From: Rapana venosa
Taxonomy: Eukaryota > Mollusca > Gastropoda > Neogastropoda > Muricidae
DNA length: 64,000 nucleotides
Assembly: GCA_028751875.1 (NCBI GenBank)
Contig: CM054155.1
Span: forward strand, 11,862,671 to 11,926,670
Direction: 5' to 3'
Shown here piece after piece: positions 26,290 through 37,776 of the stretch; the stretch's first letter is position 1, and each line of letters starts with the position of its first letter. The translations under genes and the position numbers were made by a program. The notes beneath the pieces are model-generated. The model saw only the letters and a program-made list of their open reading frames with translations, had not been told where the DNA came from and did not search any database.

Positions 26290-26883
26290 GTATGATCGAA
26301 CATAGCCAGGACTGATCAGCCAAGCTCCATGGTGATCACAAGGAAAGCTTAGTTATGGAATTGGACAGCATGGAATGCCCATTTCAGGGATAGCACATTC
26401 CTCTTGAAGTTGAAGCTTTGCCCTTTGAATCCACAGTTTTTAAAGTGTGTGTGTCTGTGTGTCTGTGTGTGGGAGTGAGTGAGTGTGTTTCTGTGTATGT
26501 ATTTTATAAAGAATTCTGTCTGTCTGTCTGTGTTTATGTGGGTAGGAAATGCAAACAGGAGTTGTGTTGTTATGTATTTGGGGCTGTATATGATAAGAGA
26601 TAAGCAAAAAGACTTATTGATTTATTTATCTATTTTATTTATTCTTTTATATCGAGAATAATGGAATAAGCACTCATGTGTTTTTTTCATCCAGTCCCCG
26701 TGTGTATGCAGTTTTGTAAATTTTGTCATCTGTTTCCACTGCACACAATGCCTACTCTTCTGAAAAGCGGAACAGGATTTAACATGTGCGCAAGATGTTC
26801 TGCATGCGTTCAAACACGAGGCCTCGGTTTATAGTCTCATCCGAAGGACTTTGACTTTCAGTTCGATTTTTTTGTCAAACTGG

Positions 26884-26985
26884 GAAGAAAGGGCGAGGCT
26901 GGGAATCGAACCCAGAATCGACCAGAACCTCACGGTTAACTTGTTGGCAGGCGAACGTTTTAACTATCCTGCCACCTGTAGTTTG
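26884..26985 (-). mobile_element. tRNA-like SINE head
   Basis: Minus strand GGCAGGATAGTTAAAACGTT and GGGTTCGATTCCCAGCC form A- and B-box-like motifs. The head joins the SINE-D-like body at 26635-26845. Located in the intron after MINDY exon 2. Confidence 0.6.
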
Positions 26986-27318
26986 TGTACATGTATACAA
27001 AGATGTTCGTGTTTAGGAATTGTGAGAAATAAGATAAAATCATTGTAATGTTTGTGTACGTATACACAGATGTACACATACACACACGCGCACTCATACA
27101 CACATGCACACACGCATACGTGCACACATGCACACAGCCACGCATGTGTATACGAGTGTGTGTGCGCGCATGTGTATATGTGTGTGTGTGCATGTGTATG
27201 TATGTTTGTGTAATTCGTATTTTGCAGTGTATTATTTTATTGGTTTTCCTCTTTTTTACTGGTACAGTTTATTGGTAAAGGTTGCAATAATGTAGTATTT
27301 CAGTATTATCATTCAGAA

Positions 27319-27422
27319 ATTTGTTCGTGGATAGATGGCTTGATGAAAAAAAGCAAATGCATTGCTTATTCATTGTACCATCTGGAAATTAAAATTTGAC
27401 TTGGCTTGACTTGACTTGACAC
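27319..27422 (+). repeat. LINE-type 3' tail with (TTGAC)n (three copies)
   Basis: GATAGATGGCTTGATGAAAA, GCAAATGCATTGCTTATTC and CCATCTGGAAATTAAAATTT end in TGACTTGACTTGACTTGAC. Copies: 41031-41118 (+), where the tail is (TGACTT)n, and 56300-56395 (-). The constant sequence with a variable short-repeat tail suggests a shared retroelement 3' end. Confidence 0.65.
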
Positions 27423-27815
27423 ACACTTGTGTCCTTCTGTGGATAATATTTTCTCTTGTTGGTTATAGTTAAAAATATTGTTTTATTGGTTAGAATCTGT
27501 TAGAAATTGGGATTTTTACTGTTCTGTACTGAAGAATTACTTTAGAATTGCATGTTCTTACTTGATAATTATAGATTTAGTATTAAACTAACCCACTACC
27601 CAACTCCTAGATTCACCCCCTCCCCTCATCCCTGGTTTTTTTGTGTCTGAATATTACATTTAGTGAAGAAATCTAACATGCACACATGCACACACACACA
27701 CACACACTCAGTGACACACACACAGTGACACACACACACAAAACACACATATGCACACAAAACACTATGGACACACACATATGCACACACAGACACACAC
27801 ATGACACATAACATA

Positions 27816-27889
<74 letters not shown>

Positions 27890-27923
27890 TGGGTTTATGC
27901 TGATGATGATTGTTGATTTGCAG

Positions 27924-27965
27924 AGGCGGCAGCTTGAACCCTTAAGAGGTTCATTCAGTCCTCGT
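27924..27965 (+). CDS. MINDY4B: MINDY-4B-like exon 3, candidate 14-codon microexon
   Basis: Acceptor GATTTGCAG, 42 bp reading RRQLEPLRGSFSPR, donor CGT/GTAAGA; phase 0 at both ends, so it could be skipped without frameshift. It follows 36 bp after a (CA)n tract of about 60 bp. Assignment rests on splice sites and frame only. Confidence 0.4.
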
Positions 27966-29660
27966 GTAAGATGTTTCCTCCTTAAACACTGTTACCTCAT
28001 CTGTCTGCATGTAGCTGAACATTATATTATATTATTAACTCTTTTCTCTGTTATCTATCGTCTCTGGGCTGTATGGATCTGCAATCTTGGCTTGTTGAAA
28101 CTTTGTGGTAACTAAATCTGTTTCTTCACTACTACTATCTTTTTTTCTTTGCTTTTTTTTTTCACTTTTACTATCTTAGCTACTTAGAAGTTAGATATTT
28201 GTTTACATTCAGTAAAGTTTTGCACTTTTGAATTTTTATCTTACACACAGTTTGCATTAGTTGTAAAGAACAAAATGATGGCATGCTTTTAAAAAAAAAA
28301 GGAAAAAAAGAAAGAATAAAACTTTGGGGTAGGGAGTGGGTTGGCAGTTCAGGCCCGCTTTGATCATTTTGCTTCTAAGGAGGGGAAAAAATCTGTGTCA
28401 GTCTTGTGTTCTGGTTCTTTCTTTTTTTGTTATTATTTTTTGTTGTTCTTTTTGTTTTTGTTTTTTTGCTTATGATGATTTGGGATTTTTTAATCTGGTA
28501 TTTATGAAACTATTGAAAGAATCCAATCTTAAATGTTTTTCAACCCCAAAGGAGCTATAACATGTATGAATTAGTACATTATAAAATTGTCTTTTGTTTG
28601 ATGCAAAGTCTTGTTAGTTTACACAACATGACATTACGGAATCTACATTATTTGACAGCAAAATTTTGAAAATTGAAAAAATTGTTTTGTCCATACTACT
28701 TCTGCAATATTACAGTAAATGATAACGGCTCAGTTAAAAGATTCACCATGTGCTCGTAGATTCTTTTCTCTTATCTCCTGTGAAGTTTGAATATTTTGCA
28801 GTTTTTTAACAGTAGTTTTGAACTTTGCTGAAATATTCAGTATCTTTTTCTATTTGTTGTAACTGACTTTCTTTTTTCTTATCTTTTTCAATCTGCATAC
28901 TTCACTTTTGCTATTTCTTAGTCTGCATGCATTTCTTTTGTCCTTTTTTTAAACTTTCTTTTAGTAAATGCTCTTTGCTGTTGTGTCACTGCAGTAAAGT
29001 AATATTGCAATCGCAGCTTTCATGCTAAATGACTTTCAGAATCTTCCTGTATTAAAAAGTTGTCATTTTCTTTTCTATCATCTTGCATGTCTTGCTTTCT
29101 TTCTTTTGTAACCAAGTTGTGTAAAGCTGCCATTTTCTTATGTACTTCTGCGTGCTTCTAAATCTTCCTTTCTCCATTTTGTAACCATATTGTCATTACA
29201 ATTTACAAACTCTCAATCAAATATTATCTTAAGGGGTTTTTCCTGTGCCTTTTGTTTTTTCTTTCCTGTTAAACTCTTTCATTTTTTCCTTTCATTTCAC
29301 GCTGTATGTTTTACTGTATTACATTTCATTTTATTTCACGTGATGTTTCTCTCTTCTTCTCTGCATTCCTTACTGGGTGGGGTGCATAGTGCCTGGTCTT
29401 CTCCTGTGCTTGCACATCATCCAAGATATTCCAACTTCAGAGCAGCTCATTTCATAGTACAGGTTGCATGCTGGATATGTTAATGTTTCTGTAACCCACC
29501 CAATGCTGACATGAATTAGGACATCTTTAACATGCATATTTGATCATCTGAATGTGTATATCACACAGAGGAATTAAAGCACTGGTAGGTTTGCATTTGA
29601 AGTTGATCTGGGAGATTGTAAATATCCCTCCCCCCTTAATTCACCAGATGTCACTGCCAA
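27966..29660. other. T-rich intron 3, nothing recognised
   Basis: Low-complexity T/C-rich sequence with frequent CTTTCTTTT runs and no splice-bounded open segment that would extend the gene. Ends at the retroelement fragment at 29690. Confidence 0.5.
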
Positions 29661-29689
29661 GCTTCAAACTTATGATTTCATGGATCCAC

Positions 29690-29875
29690 ATCATCATCAT
29701 TCATCATTAACCATTACACCCAGTGGTGTGTAGGGCAGCAACAAAGCGCTTCCACTCCTATCTATCCTGGGCCAACCTAGTCACTGATCCCCAAGAGTGC
29801 TGCATGGCCTTCATCTCACTTTAGCTTCCTCTCGGCTTTGGCCATCAGCATTCACTGGACCCGGGAGGTCCTTCG
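29690..29875 (-). mobile_element. Short 3' end of a non-LTR retrotransposon
   Basis: The minus strand contains VTRLAQDR, a stop, then EWKRFVAALHTTGCNG and TAA, the common C-terminal ending of RTE-type polyproteins, followed by an (ATG)n tail. Only about 185 bp remain. Confidence 0.6.
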
Positions 29876-29924
29876 CATGCAAAAGTAGAAATTTTTTCTG
29901 TTGCTGTTTCCGTAACTTCTCTTC

Positions 29925-30135
29925 TTTTACGGGACAGGGTTGTTAGCCCTGTGCCGAACCCCCGACCTGGAGGAAGGGTTCCACCTTAGTCGCCTCTTAA
30001 GACATGCCTGGTTGGAGGGCAGGGATCCTATTCTTGCGATGCTCGCTTTGCAAGCATACCCCGGGAGTCCCACTGGGGGACATGGACCCACAGGAGTGAA
30101 ATAAAACAGTCTTAACCACTCGGCTATAGCATGCG
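29925..30135 (-). mobile_element. Possible tRNA-related SINE, minus strand
   Basis: Minus strand begins GCTATAGCCGAGTGGTTAAG, a good A box, followed by GGGTCCATGTCCCCC and GGTGGAACCCTTCCTCC. A clear B box was not seen. Single copy in the window. Confidence 0.45.
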
Positions 30136-30710
30136 CTGCTTTTTTTCTGATGCGCTTTGGTGGCATATACGCTTAGCTGAATATGTTGTAAAATATAGAT
30201 AAGATTTTGAATCTTCACAACTAATTGATGTTGAGAAATAGTGTACATGTATACATGTAGGTAAACCTCTTGGGATGTAAACCATTTTGTGGGACTTTAC
30301 AGAAGCAGAGAAGTCTTTTGCTTGAAGCCTGTACTGTATCCAATCCACTGCTGCATATCTTATTTTCTGTTTCACTTGTTATAGTGTACACTTTGCGCAC
30401 TATAACATTTGAACTACAACCCTCTTTCCTTCCCCTCTACCCTCCCCCCCCCCCCCCCCCCCAACCTCTCCTAGAAAGAACTGTTCAACCTAGTTAGACT
30501 TCATGATTTACTTAGTTCAGAAATTCTAAAATTCTTTCTCTTTTTAAAAAAATTTTTTATTTCGAGGATAATGAATAAGCACTCATGTGCTTTTTTACAT
30601 CCAGTCCCCGCCCGTAGGGATACATCTTAATAATAATCCAATACTTATTCTCTCAGACAGTAGAAACAAAATATAGAAATATAGAAAAAATAGAAATAAA
30701 ATAAATGTTG

Positions 30711-31110
30711 CCTTATCTCTGCATGAGGGATACAAATTGCTACAAAATGCTTGCTGGAAGCATTTCAGAAAGAAGATAAACGAGTCTGGCAATAGCTGTA
30801 CGAGCAATGTGATTGATTTTCAAATTGCTTTTATTTCTAACAAAGTATGTGGCTGGTATAATCGCAGAAATATGTTATCCCTCATGTACAGGTTTAAGCT
30901 AAATGCTTTCAGGACGAAATACGTGAAAGATGTAAACTGCATTTGTGGGGAGAAGATCTCCAATAGTCATTTTATTTGTGGTTGTGGACATTTAAAAGCA
31001 TTTTTACCTGCTGTACCTAGTTTGTCACTGGATCAGATTCTGTCTGAACCATCATTACTGTTGGACATTGTGTTAGGGTTGATAAAAAGTCAGATAACTC
31101 AGTTTTTGTA
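30711..31110 (+). mobile_element. Probable retroelement C-terminal fragment
   Basis: Open text MYRFKLNAFRTKYVKDVNCI then CGEKISNSHFICGCGHLKAF resembles the basic FR-x-R-T-x-x-x-x-x-x-x-x-C-x-CG-x-x-E-x-x-x-H-x-x-x-x-C pattern found at the C-terminus of LINE-type polyproteins. It is preceded at 30555-30640 by a SINE-D/LINE tail. Assignment is by pattern only. Confidence 0.5.
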
Positions 31111-31595
31111 GTATGTTAAAGTTGGTTTTTATTCAGTACTGTTATCTAACATTTATCAGTTATCGCTTGCTTTTTCTTGTTAGATTTTTCCCTGTCTAAA
31201 ATCACTAAATGTGAATAGACGTTAAACTGAAGATATCACAGTAGAAACAAAGGGAAATAATCTCTTTCAAAACAAAACAGTAACACCCTCCCCCCCCAAA
31301 AAAGAAAACAACAACAACAACACACACACAACAACAGCAAAAACAAATAAAAGAAAACCCTAAAAACAACCCCCCCCCCCCCCCCTCCTTAATAAGTCAT
31401 AAAAATAAACATCTACACATTGTCAAATGGTACACATACTTGTTACATATAACAATAAGATATTGAAATAGGGCATTCATTACAACTTAAGTACAACCAA
31501 AGCCGAATAAAGTATTGAAAATATAAAGTATGAATCCTTCATCAGGATACACTATAACTATAAGCAAAACGATAAAAGGTGAGAGAGACAGAGAG

Positions 31596-31648
<53 letters not shown>

Positions 31649-32444
31649 CAGAGATAATATTAAATATATAATTCTCAAAACAGTACATGATCACCATCAA
31701 CACTCATTTTTGATTATACTTGTTCAAATTATATGTCATGATAATGAAATAAACTCAATACCCATACATTCACAATAAAAAACAAGAAACAAAAGAAAAG
31801 AAGAAATCCAAAGAGAGAGTTAGGTTTCTTTGTCAACCTCTAAGTTACAGTGTACTGCTTGGACAAACAACTTCTCCTCTGTTTGTAGGCCTATACCCAT
31901 GGTTGTGGTTTGTGAATTCTTGTAATCCACTTGAGGCTTTCTGTAAAGTAACCAATTGAAGTCTGTATAGTGTCACTCCTTCTCTCAGCTTAGGAGTCCA
32001 CCATGTCTCTTGCTGGCTGGGAGACCTAGCAATTGATTGAGGCCTGTGTACTGTCACACCTTCTGTGTTCAGCATGTCTCTGTGAGCTAGAAGACTGGTA
32101 ACTCAATGTGATGGTGTAACAAAGTGTTCTCACTGTAGGCCTATGGTGACTCAGCCTTTGTCAGTAACAGTCCCTTTGTCAGTTACAGTGGAGTCCCCTC
32201 TATTCATGGCCTGAGGCATTGTTGTAGAGTGTCCAGTGGGACAGTCATGTGATAAACACCTCAGAGCTTGCTACAGGCAGTACAGCTGGTCTTATTCAAC
32301 AGGCTTGTGGGTCTCTTGCTGAATGATTTTTTTTTGCACTTGGTGTATGTGTGTGTATTATGTACTGTGTATGCATGCAGCATTGTGTACAGTAGTTTCT
32401 TTTGTTTGTGAATGAGTTGTGACAAGGAGTGGAAGACAATGTTT

Positions 32445-32512
32445 TTAACACATCAATGTCAATATCAAACCTCCCCTGGGAGAAACATGACAAAAAAATG
32501 AAGAAGATTGAT
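32445..32512 (+). mobile_element. 3' end fragment of the 36.7-kb retrotransposon family
   Basis: ATCAATGTCAATATCAAACC followed by TCCCCTGGGAGAAACATGAC and an A/G-rich tail matches, in reverse orientation, the 3' end of the element at 36744-37776. It is a very short truncated copy. Confidence 0.55.
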
Positions 32513-34235
32513 ACTTTTCCTATCCTATGTTTGGCAGATTGTGCTAGTTTATCAGTCATATTATTCTTTGAAAGCTATTAACAACATCATCATTCTTTCT
32601 TGAGTAATGTTTTTCTACACCTAAGTTATACTTGCCTTTTGTACAATGTTGGGGGAGGGTTTGTTTTTGTTTGTAAATTCTTTGTTTCTGTGTGAATGGT
32701 CAGGAGAGGTAGGGTAGCCTAATGGTTATCTGACAGCATCTGCAGGCACTGGTTCAAAGCTCCATTTGAGGATATTTTTCACCTGAAGTTGACAATGGTA
32801 CTGATAGAACAGTCCTTGGGATGAAACTGTAAACCAAGGTCCTGTGAGTGAATACTTGTAGAACATCAAATTCTCTTCTTTTTTTTTAATACTATCCCTA
32901 CCTTAAGGAACAGAACCCCTCTTTCCCAGTTCATGCACACTGTGTGCATTTGTTTGCTACTGTAACCCAGTAGTGGATGATACACGGAGGGAAGGGTTAG
33001 TAGATGGTTGGTTACCCTATGGCGGGTTACCTGAAGGGAACAGGTTAAAACCTCAGTTACCATGTGTAGAAGAGTGGGCCCACTGAGGACAGTGGGGTGG
33101 GAGGGTGCTATTGGGAGGGGGGAGGGGTTGGGGGGCGGCTGGATGACAAAATGACAAATACCACAGGCATAGCCAGCATGCAGGCTGCTCTCTAGAGAGT
33201 GGTGGTCTCTGCCAGGGTCAGCTTGCCCATGATACACTGACTGCCAGTGCAGTGCAGTGCAGTGCTGTGCCATGCAGTGCAGTGCCCTAGTGACTTCCCA
33301 GGAGGTCAGGCAGAAGTTAAGTTGAAGGAAGTCCAGTGTTGCTTTTTGTTTTGGGCGTTTGACTGGAGGAATGTGTGTGTATCTGATTGCATACAAGGTA
33401 TAGCACTATATAAATTCCATTTTGTATTATTATTATCATTATTATTATTATCACTATTATTATCATTATTATTATATGTGTTTAAATGTTAATGTGCATA
33501 TATAATGTATATAAAATGTGTGTATGTGTACATGTATGGGAGGGTATGCATGAATGTAAATTATATATACATTCATATGGAGAGATATGCGTTCTAAAGC
33601 CTTTAAAAATGTTAGGTTTTGTGGCGTTCTTAGTTGCTTGGGGTTTTTTGGGGTTGGGTTGGTTTTTTTGTAATTAAGTTTGAACAAAGATAATTGTTTG
33701 TGGAAGCAGTTTATTACTGATAAACTTTGTAAGTCTTGTAGTTAGTTGTATTTCTTTGAAGCATACTCTGATTTGTAACCCAAACAACAACAAACCAAAA
33801 CCTTTTTCCATGGAAAGAGGGATTGAGGAAGCATGCATATTTGTCTCTTTAGTCTTTTCCTTAACACCCTACACCCCCCATCCCTTCCCTTTTTTTTCTC
33901 ACTTGAAAAAACACCACTTTAACACTAAAATCATACGATCTCATATCTTTTTTTTCTATGTGTTGATACTGTAGAAGACCCTTGTGAACTTATTTTCATT
34001 ATCCAATGTGTTTCTGTAAATGTTGGCAGATTCTTAATCATTTAGTCTTTTTGGGGGGGATGGAAAGCAGAAAACTAAAGCATGTTGTCTCAAGAGTTTA
34101 CCATTGATATTGCCTTCTTTTCAGTTAAATTCTTCTTCTTGCAGGCACTACATGATGCTACTAATAGCTAGCTCCTGCGGGAATGTAGACGATGGCGAAG
34201 TCACAATCTTTCATAACTTAGTGTTTGTTCCCCAG

Positions 34236-34356
34236 AAACGCTTGGCTGAGGTAGACCGCCACAATTCTTCCCCTCCTGCTTCTGTCTCGACGGGTCTTCA
34301 TCAGCGAGTGAAGACTTTTTACATGGACAAATGGCCAGAACTGCACGTGAAGCAAG
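34236..34356 (+). CDS. MINDY4B: MINDY-4B-like exon 4
   Basis: Acceptor GTTTGTTCCCCAG; 40 codons starting KRLAEVDRHNSSPPASVS and ending YMDKWPELHVKQ; donor G/GTGATC, phase 1. An alternative acceptor at CTTCTTCTTGCAG (exon from 34146) also leaves an open frame and would add about 30 residues, but it would not be in phase with exon 3. The phase-1 end joins exon 5 cleanly. Confidence 0.7.
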
Positions 34357-34436
34357 GTGATCCATGTCAACCTCTTCCAGATCTTTGAAGTTGTAGGGTG
34401 GTCTCACTGTCATGAGTGAATGACTTCCCTCGTTTT

Positions 34437-34770
34437 ATTTATTTATTCTTTTATTTCGAGGATAATGGAATAAGTACTCTTGTGCTTTTTTACATCCAGT
34501 ACCTGTGTATATGCAGTGTTGTTAATTTGTCATCCATTCCCACAGGTACACAATGGCCTACTCTTCTGAAAAGCAGAACAAGTTTTAACAAGTGAGCAAG
34601 ATGTTTGCGCATGGGACCTCAGTTTATAGTCTCACCCGAAGAACTTTTGGGAAGAGTGGAGTCAGCACTGATGTTAACTCCAGGGGAAAATATCCCCTTA
34701 AACGGGATTAGAACCTGGGTCAGCAGATCACTAGCGTAAAGCGCAATGCTCTAACCATCCAGGCTATCTC
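34437..34770 (-). mobile_element. SINE-D copy (tRNA-derived)
   Basis: Tail TTATTCTTTTATTTCGAGGA, body ACATCCAGTACC... and GACCTCAGTTTATAGTCTC, and a minus-strand tRNA-like head at the right (complement of GGGATTAGAACCTGGGTC and GCTCTAACCATCCAGGC). Other minus copies: 12755-13040, 26635-26845, 49550-49810, 49830-50020 with 50397-50545, 52270-52390, 53465-53675. Fragments are at 11895-11960, 19660-19740, 30555-30640 and 34960-35095. Confidence 0.78.
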
Positions 34771-35124
34771 CTTTAGATGCTGTAAGGCACTTCCCTTGTT
34801 TTTTGTTCCTGTGCTAGAGCTCCAAGGTTTACCAGTAGGGTGGTGTTTGTGCATGGGACCATCTGCTCACCATTAAGTTCGCCACATTCTGACTTCAGAG
34901 ATGTTGTGTAGATACGACACCAGCATACATGGGTTTATAAAACGATGTCAGCCATTCTTACTTGCATGCAGTGATCCACTCTTGTGAAAGGCAGAGTGGT
35001 TTCAGCATGTGCACAAGATGTTCTGTGTGCGTTCATACATAGGATGTAGGTTTCTAGTCTCAGCTGAGCATTGGGGGAATGGAGTTGTACTGACTTATTA
35101 TAATTCACTTTTGGCTGACCAGGC

Positions 35125-35480
35125 AGCAGCATCCATCCACCCCCTCCAACATATATACAAAACTCTGCAGCTTAACTAGTCCTAAGAAAGAGAAAATCAC
35201 AACACATCACTCCTCTCTTGAGATCTCTTCACTGGCTACCTGTCTGACAAAGAGTAAAATATAAGACTTGTTCCCTCTGTTACAAAGCATGGTGTGTGTG
35301 TGTGTGTAATTCCAGAATCTGTTAATCTTTTGTGAATAGTTGCACACGTGTAAATAGTATGAATGCAAGCGCTTGGATTTGTTTGCTTTACAAAATTCAG
35401 CACTATACAAATTACTTCTTTTAAAAAAAAAAAAGTATTATTATTGTTATTATTATCGTTGTTGGTGTTGTTGCTGTTGT
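35125..35480 (+). mobile_element. Internally deleted copy of the CR1/L2-like element
   Basis: 35125-35290 matches 23160-23325 of the full element (CAGCATC...CTCTGCAGCTTAACTAGTCC, ATCACTCCTCTCTTGAGATC), and 35365-35465 matches its 3' end (AAGCGCTTGGATTTG, CACTATACAAATT, then TATTATTATTGTTATTATT). The middle is missing. Confidence 0.75.
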
Positions 35481-35591
35481 TGTTATGATGATGATGTTAA
35501 TTCCAGGGGAAAGATCCCCCTGTCTGAACAGGCTGTATGGTATGAAAAGCCATGTCATAGCGTGATGTATGGTTGGTTGTGTTGACGACAG

Positions 35592-35677
35592 GAGAGAACA
35601 TCAAAGCTCCTCGTCGCCTGGGCTCTGCCACACAGACCACCATTGGGGGCACTCCTATCATTCTGGAAACAGCTATC
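35592..35677 (+). CDS. MINDY4B: MINDY-4B-like exon 5: start of catalytic-like domain
   Basis: Acceptor TTGACGACAG. It joins as Q-G-ENIKAPRRLGSATQTT then IGGTPIILETAI, and the donor is ATC/GTGAGT. GG-x-P-I-x-LE-x-A-x-x-LR is the sequence that opens the MINDY-4-type catalytic domain, which continues in exon 6. Phase 0. Confidence 0.85.
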
Positions 35678-35763
35678 GTGAGTTGAGCAGGTCATGGTTT
35701 TGGTTTTGGTTTTTTTAGATCAGATTTTCAGTTTTTCCATGGTGCAACTACGGATTTGATCTG

Positions 35764-36322
35764 GTCATATTTACTTCATATTTACCTTGTCATATTTGTC
35801 TTGTCGTATTTACCTTATCATGTTTACCTTTTTATATCTGGTCATCCTTACCTTGTCATATTTACCTTGTCATGTTTATTTTGTCATGACTACCTTGTCA
35901 TGTTTATCCTGTCATGTTTGCCTTGTCATGTTTACTTGTCGTGTTCGTCTTGTCATGTTTGTCTTGTGACATTTTATCTTATCCTGTTTACCTTTTTATA
36001 TCTTGTCACATTCATCTTCTCATATTGACCTTGCCATATTCATCTTGTTATATTAATCTTGTCATATTCATCTTGTCATATCAACCTGGTCATATTTATC
36101 TTGTCATATTTGCCTCATCATGTTTATCTTGTTATTTTAGCCTTGCCATATTTGCCTTGTCGTATTTACCTTGTGACTCGTCATATTAGCCTTGTCATAT
36201 TTGCCTTGTCATATTTACCTTGTGACTTGTCATATTCACCTTGTCATATTTGCCTTGTCGTATTTACCTTGTGACTTGTCATATTAGCCTTGTCATATTT
36301 GCCTTGTCGTATTTACCCTGTC
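35764..36322 (+). repeat. Degenerate 16-17 bp minisatellite (intron 5)
   Basis: About 35 units of TTGTCATATTTACCTTG with frequent substitutions (TTTGCC, TTCATC, GTTTAT). Two larger blocks near the right end repeat as a higher-order unit (TTGCCTTGTCGTATTTACC, then TTGTGACTTGTCATATT). It starts 87 bp after exon 5. Confidence 0.88.
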
Positions 36323-36337
36323 TCTTTTGAGTAAATG

Positions 36338-36620
36338 GGGAGGCACCTTGGTCGAGTGGTTTAGGCGGTCAACTCGTGATCCAGAGGTCGCGGGTTCGAT
36401 CCCCGCTCGGCTCGGTGTTGTGTCCTTGGGAAAGACACTTTACTCCTATTTTCCTCACTCCACCCAGGTGTACAAGTGGGTACCAGCTCTGCTGGGGAAG
36501 TATCTGGCGACAGACTAGCGTCCTGTCACAGGGGTGGTGAAAAACCATCAGTTCGCTTAACGCTACAGAAACCGGGATAAGCTCCGGCTCTATGGGCCTT
36601 CTGGCTCGAAAGAACATACT
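36338..36620 (+). mobile_element. SINE-A copy 1 (tRNA-derived)
   Basis: The tRNA-like head begins GGAGGCACCTTGGTCGAG, with A box GGTCGAGTGGTTTAGGCGG and B box GGGTTCGATCCCC. A body follows with TACAAGTGGGTACCAGCTCT and ends CTGGCTCGAAAGAACATACT. GAGTAAAT at 36329-36336 and 36629-36636 is the likely target duplication. About 283 bp, near-identical to the copies at 41.5 and 46.2 kb. Confidence 0.9.
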
Positions 36621-36743
36621 TTTTTTTGGAGTAAATACATTGTTCAAAACCAAATCACTCTATAACTTTGAGCATTTTTGTTTTTGTGACATATTTTTCA
36701 GTAACCATGTAGGCAATACATAGTGCTTTTGAAATATGCAAAT

Positions 36744-37776
36744 TCTTCTTCTTTTTTTGTCATGTTTCTCCCGGGGCAGGTTTGACATTGATGAGCCTTC
36801 TCCATCTCTCTCTGTTTTGAGCTTCCTCCTTATTTATGCCCCTTTCTCTGAGATCATCTGCAATACAGGCAGCCCAGGTTTTGCTAGGTCTTCCCTTTGG
36901 TCTCTTTCCATCCACTACGAAGTTCATTGCTCTTTTTATGATGTGGTGGCCTGTTTTCCCTTGAATGTGCCCAAACCAGTGCAGTCTATTGGTACTAGCT
37001 ACAGACTTCAGATCATCAACTTTGCACATTCTCCATAGTTCTTCATTTGTGATCCTGTCTTCCCATTTGTTCTTTGTCATGTAGCGTAGCATTCGGTTTT
37101 CACAGTTCTTTAACAAATGTTTGATGATTTTTGTGAAAACCCACGTCTCCGAACCATACAGGAGAACAGGTCTGATGCAGGCCTTATATATCAGACAGCG
37201 TCTCTCCAGTGGGATTTTCTGATTTCCGAGCAGACTTGCCAATTCTTTCCATTTCTTCCAAGCACTTGCAATCCTGGTTCTGACAGCTAACTCAGATTTT
37301 GCTTTGCAGCTCATCATCTCTCCCAGGTAGCAGAATTCCTCTATCACTTCTATCTTCCCTTGTTCAGATTCAAGTTCCTTCTTTCCTGCATCAGTATTGT
37401 CTTCACCCTTCTTATTCATACAACTGGGGCAGACAAATACTCCATCCTTCTTCAGACTTTTGAGCTTTGAGCATCTTTTGTGACACCAGTATTGACATTT
37501 GGAGCATTTGATCGAATTGTTCCCTACACCTTTGTGGCAGACACCACACAGGTATTTGCCTTGCTATCTATGTGTTCTGCTGTCTTTTCCAACTGTCAAT
37601 GCTTTGGTCTTGTCAACATTTACCTTCATTCCTCTGCGTGCTAATCTCTGTTTCCAATTGCCAAATATTTCAGTAGCATAATCACTGTTCTCAGCTACCA
37701 GTACTAAGTCATCAGCATACAGCAGTTCCCAGATCTCTTCTGGCCTCTCCACTTCCTTGGATATTTCATTCATCAC
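36744..37776 (-). mobile_element. Non-LTR retrotransposon with PHD-like zinc finger after RT; 15-bp target duplication
   Basis: Minus strand from 37776: WELLYADDLVLVAENSDYA (RT catalytic Y-A-D-D), GMKVNVDKTKALTVGK, a TAG stop at 37561-37563, then in the same frame YLCGVCHKGVG, IKCSKCQYWCHKRCSKL and FVCPSC, a Cys4-His-Cys3 finger, followed by EEFCYLGEMM, IRPVLLYGSETWV and a C-terminal KRPKGRPSKTWAACIADDL with RWRRLINVK. Apart from the TAG the frame is continuous. TTGAAATATGCAAAT occurs at 36729-36743 and 37777-37791, so both insertion ends are defined and the copy was 5'-truncated on insertion. It lies in intron 5 of the MINDY-4B-like gene, antisense. Confidence 0.88.

Noticed and set aside
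34146..34235. Upstream extension of MINDY exon 4
   Set aside because: Open frame and a possible acceptor exist, but it is out of phase with exon 3 and the text is not conserved-looking; kept only as an alternative.
35764..36274. Repetitive Cys/Tyr-rich ORFs
   Set aside because: Produced by the 16-17 bp minisatellite; no independent coding evidence.
36340..36415. Functional tRNA gene
   Set aside because: The A and B boxes are intact, but the sequence continues into a SINE body, is present in three copies with target duplications, and does not fold as a complete cloverleaf by eye.
36327..36653. Open frames of 60-100 residues at 36.3, 41.4 and 46.3 kb
   Set aside because: They are translations of the three SINE-A copies, which is why nearly the same peptide appears three times.
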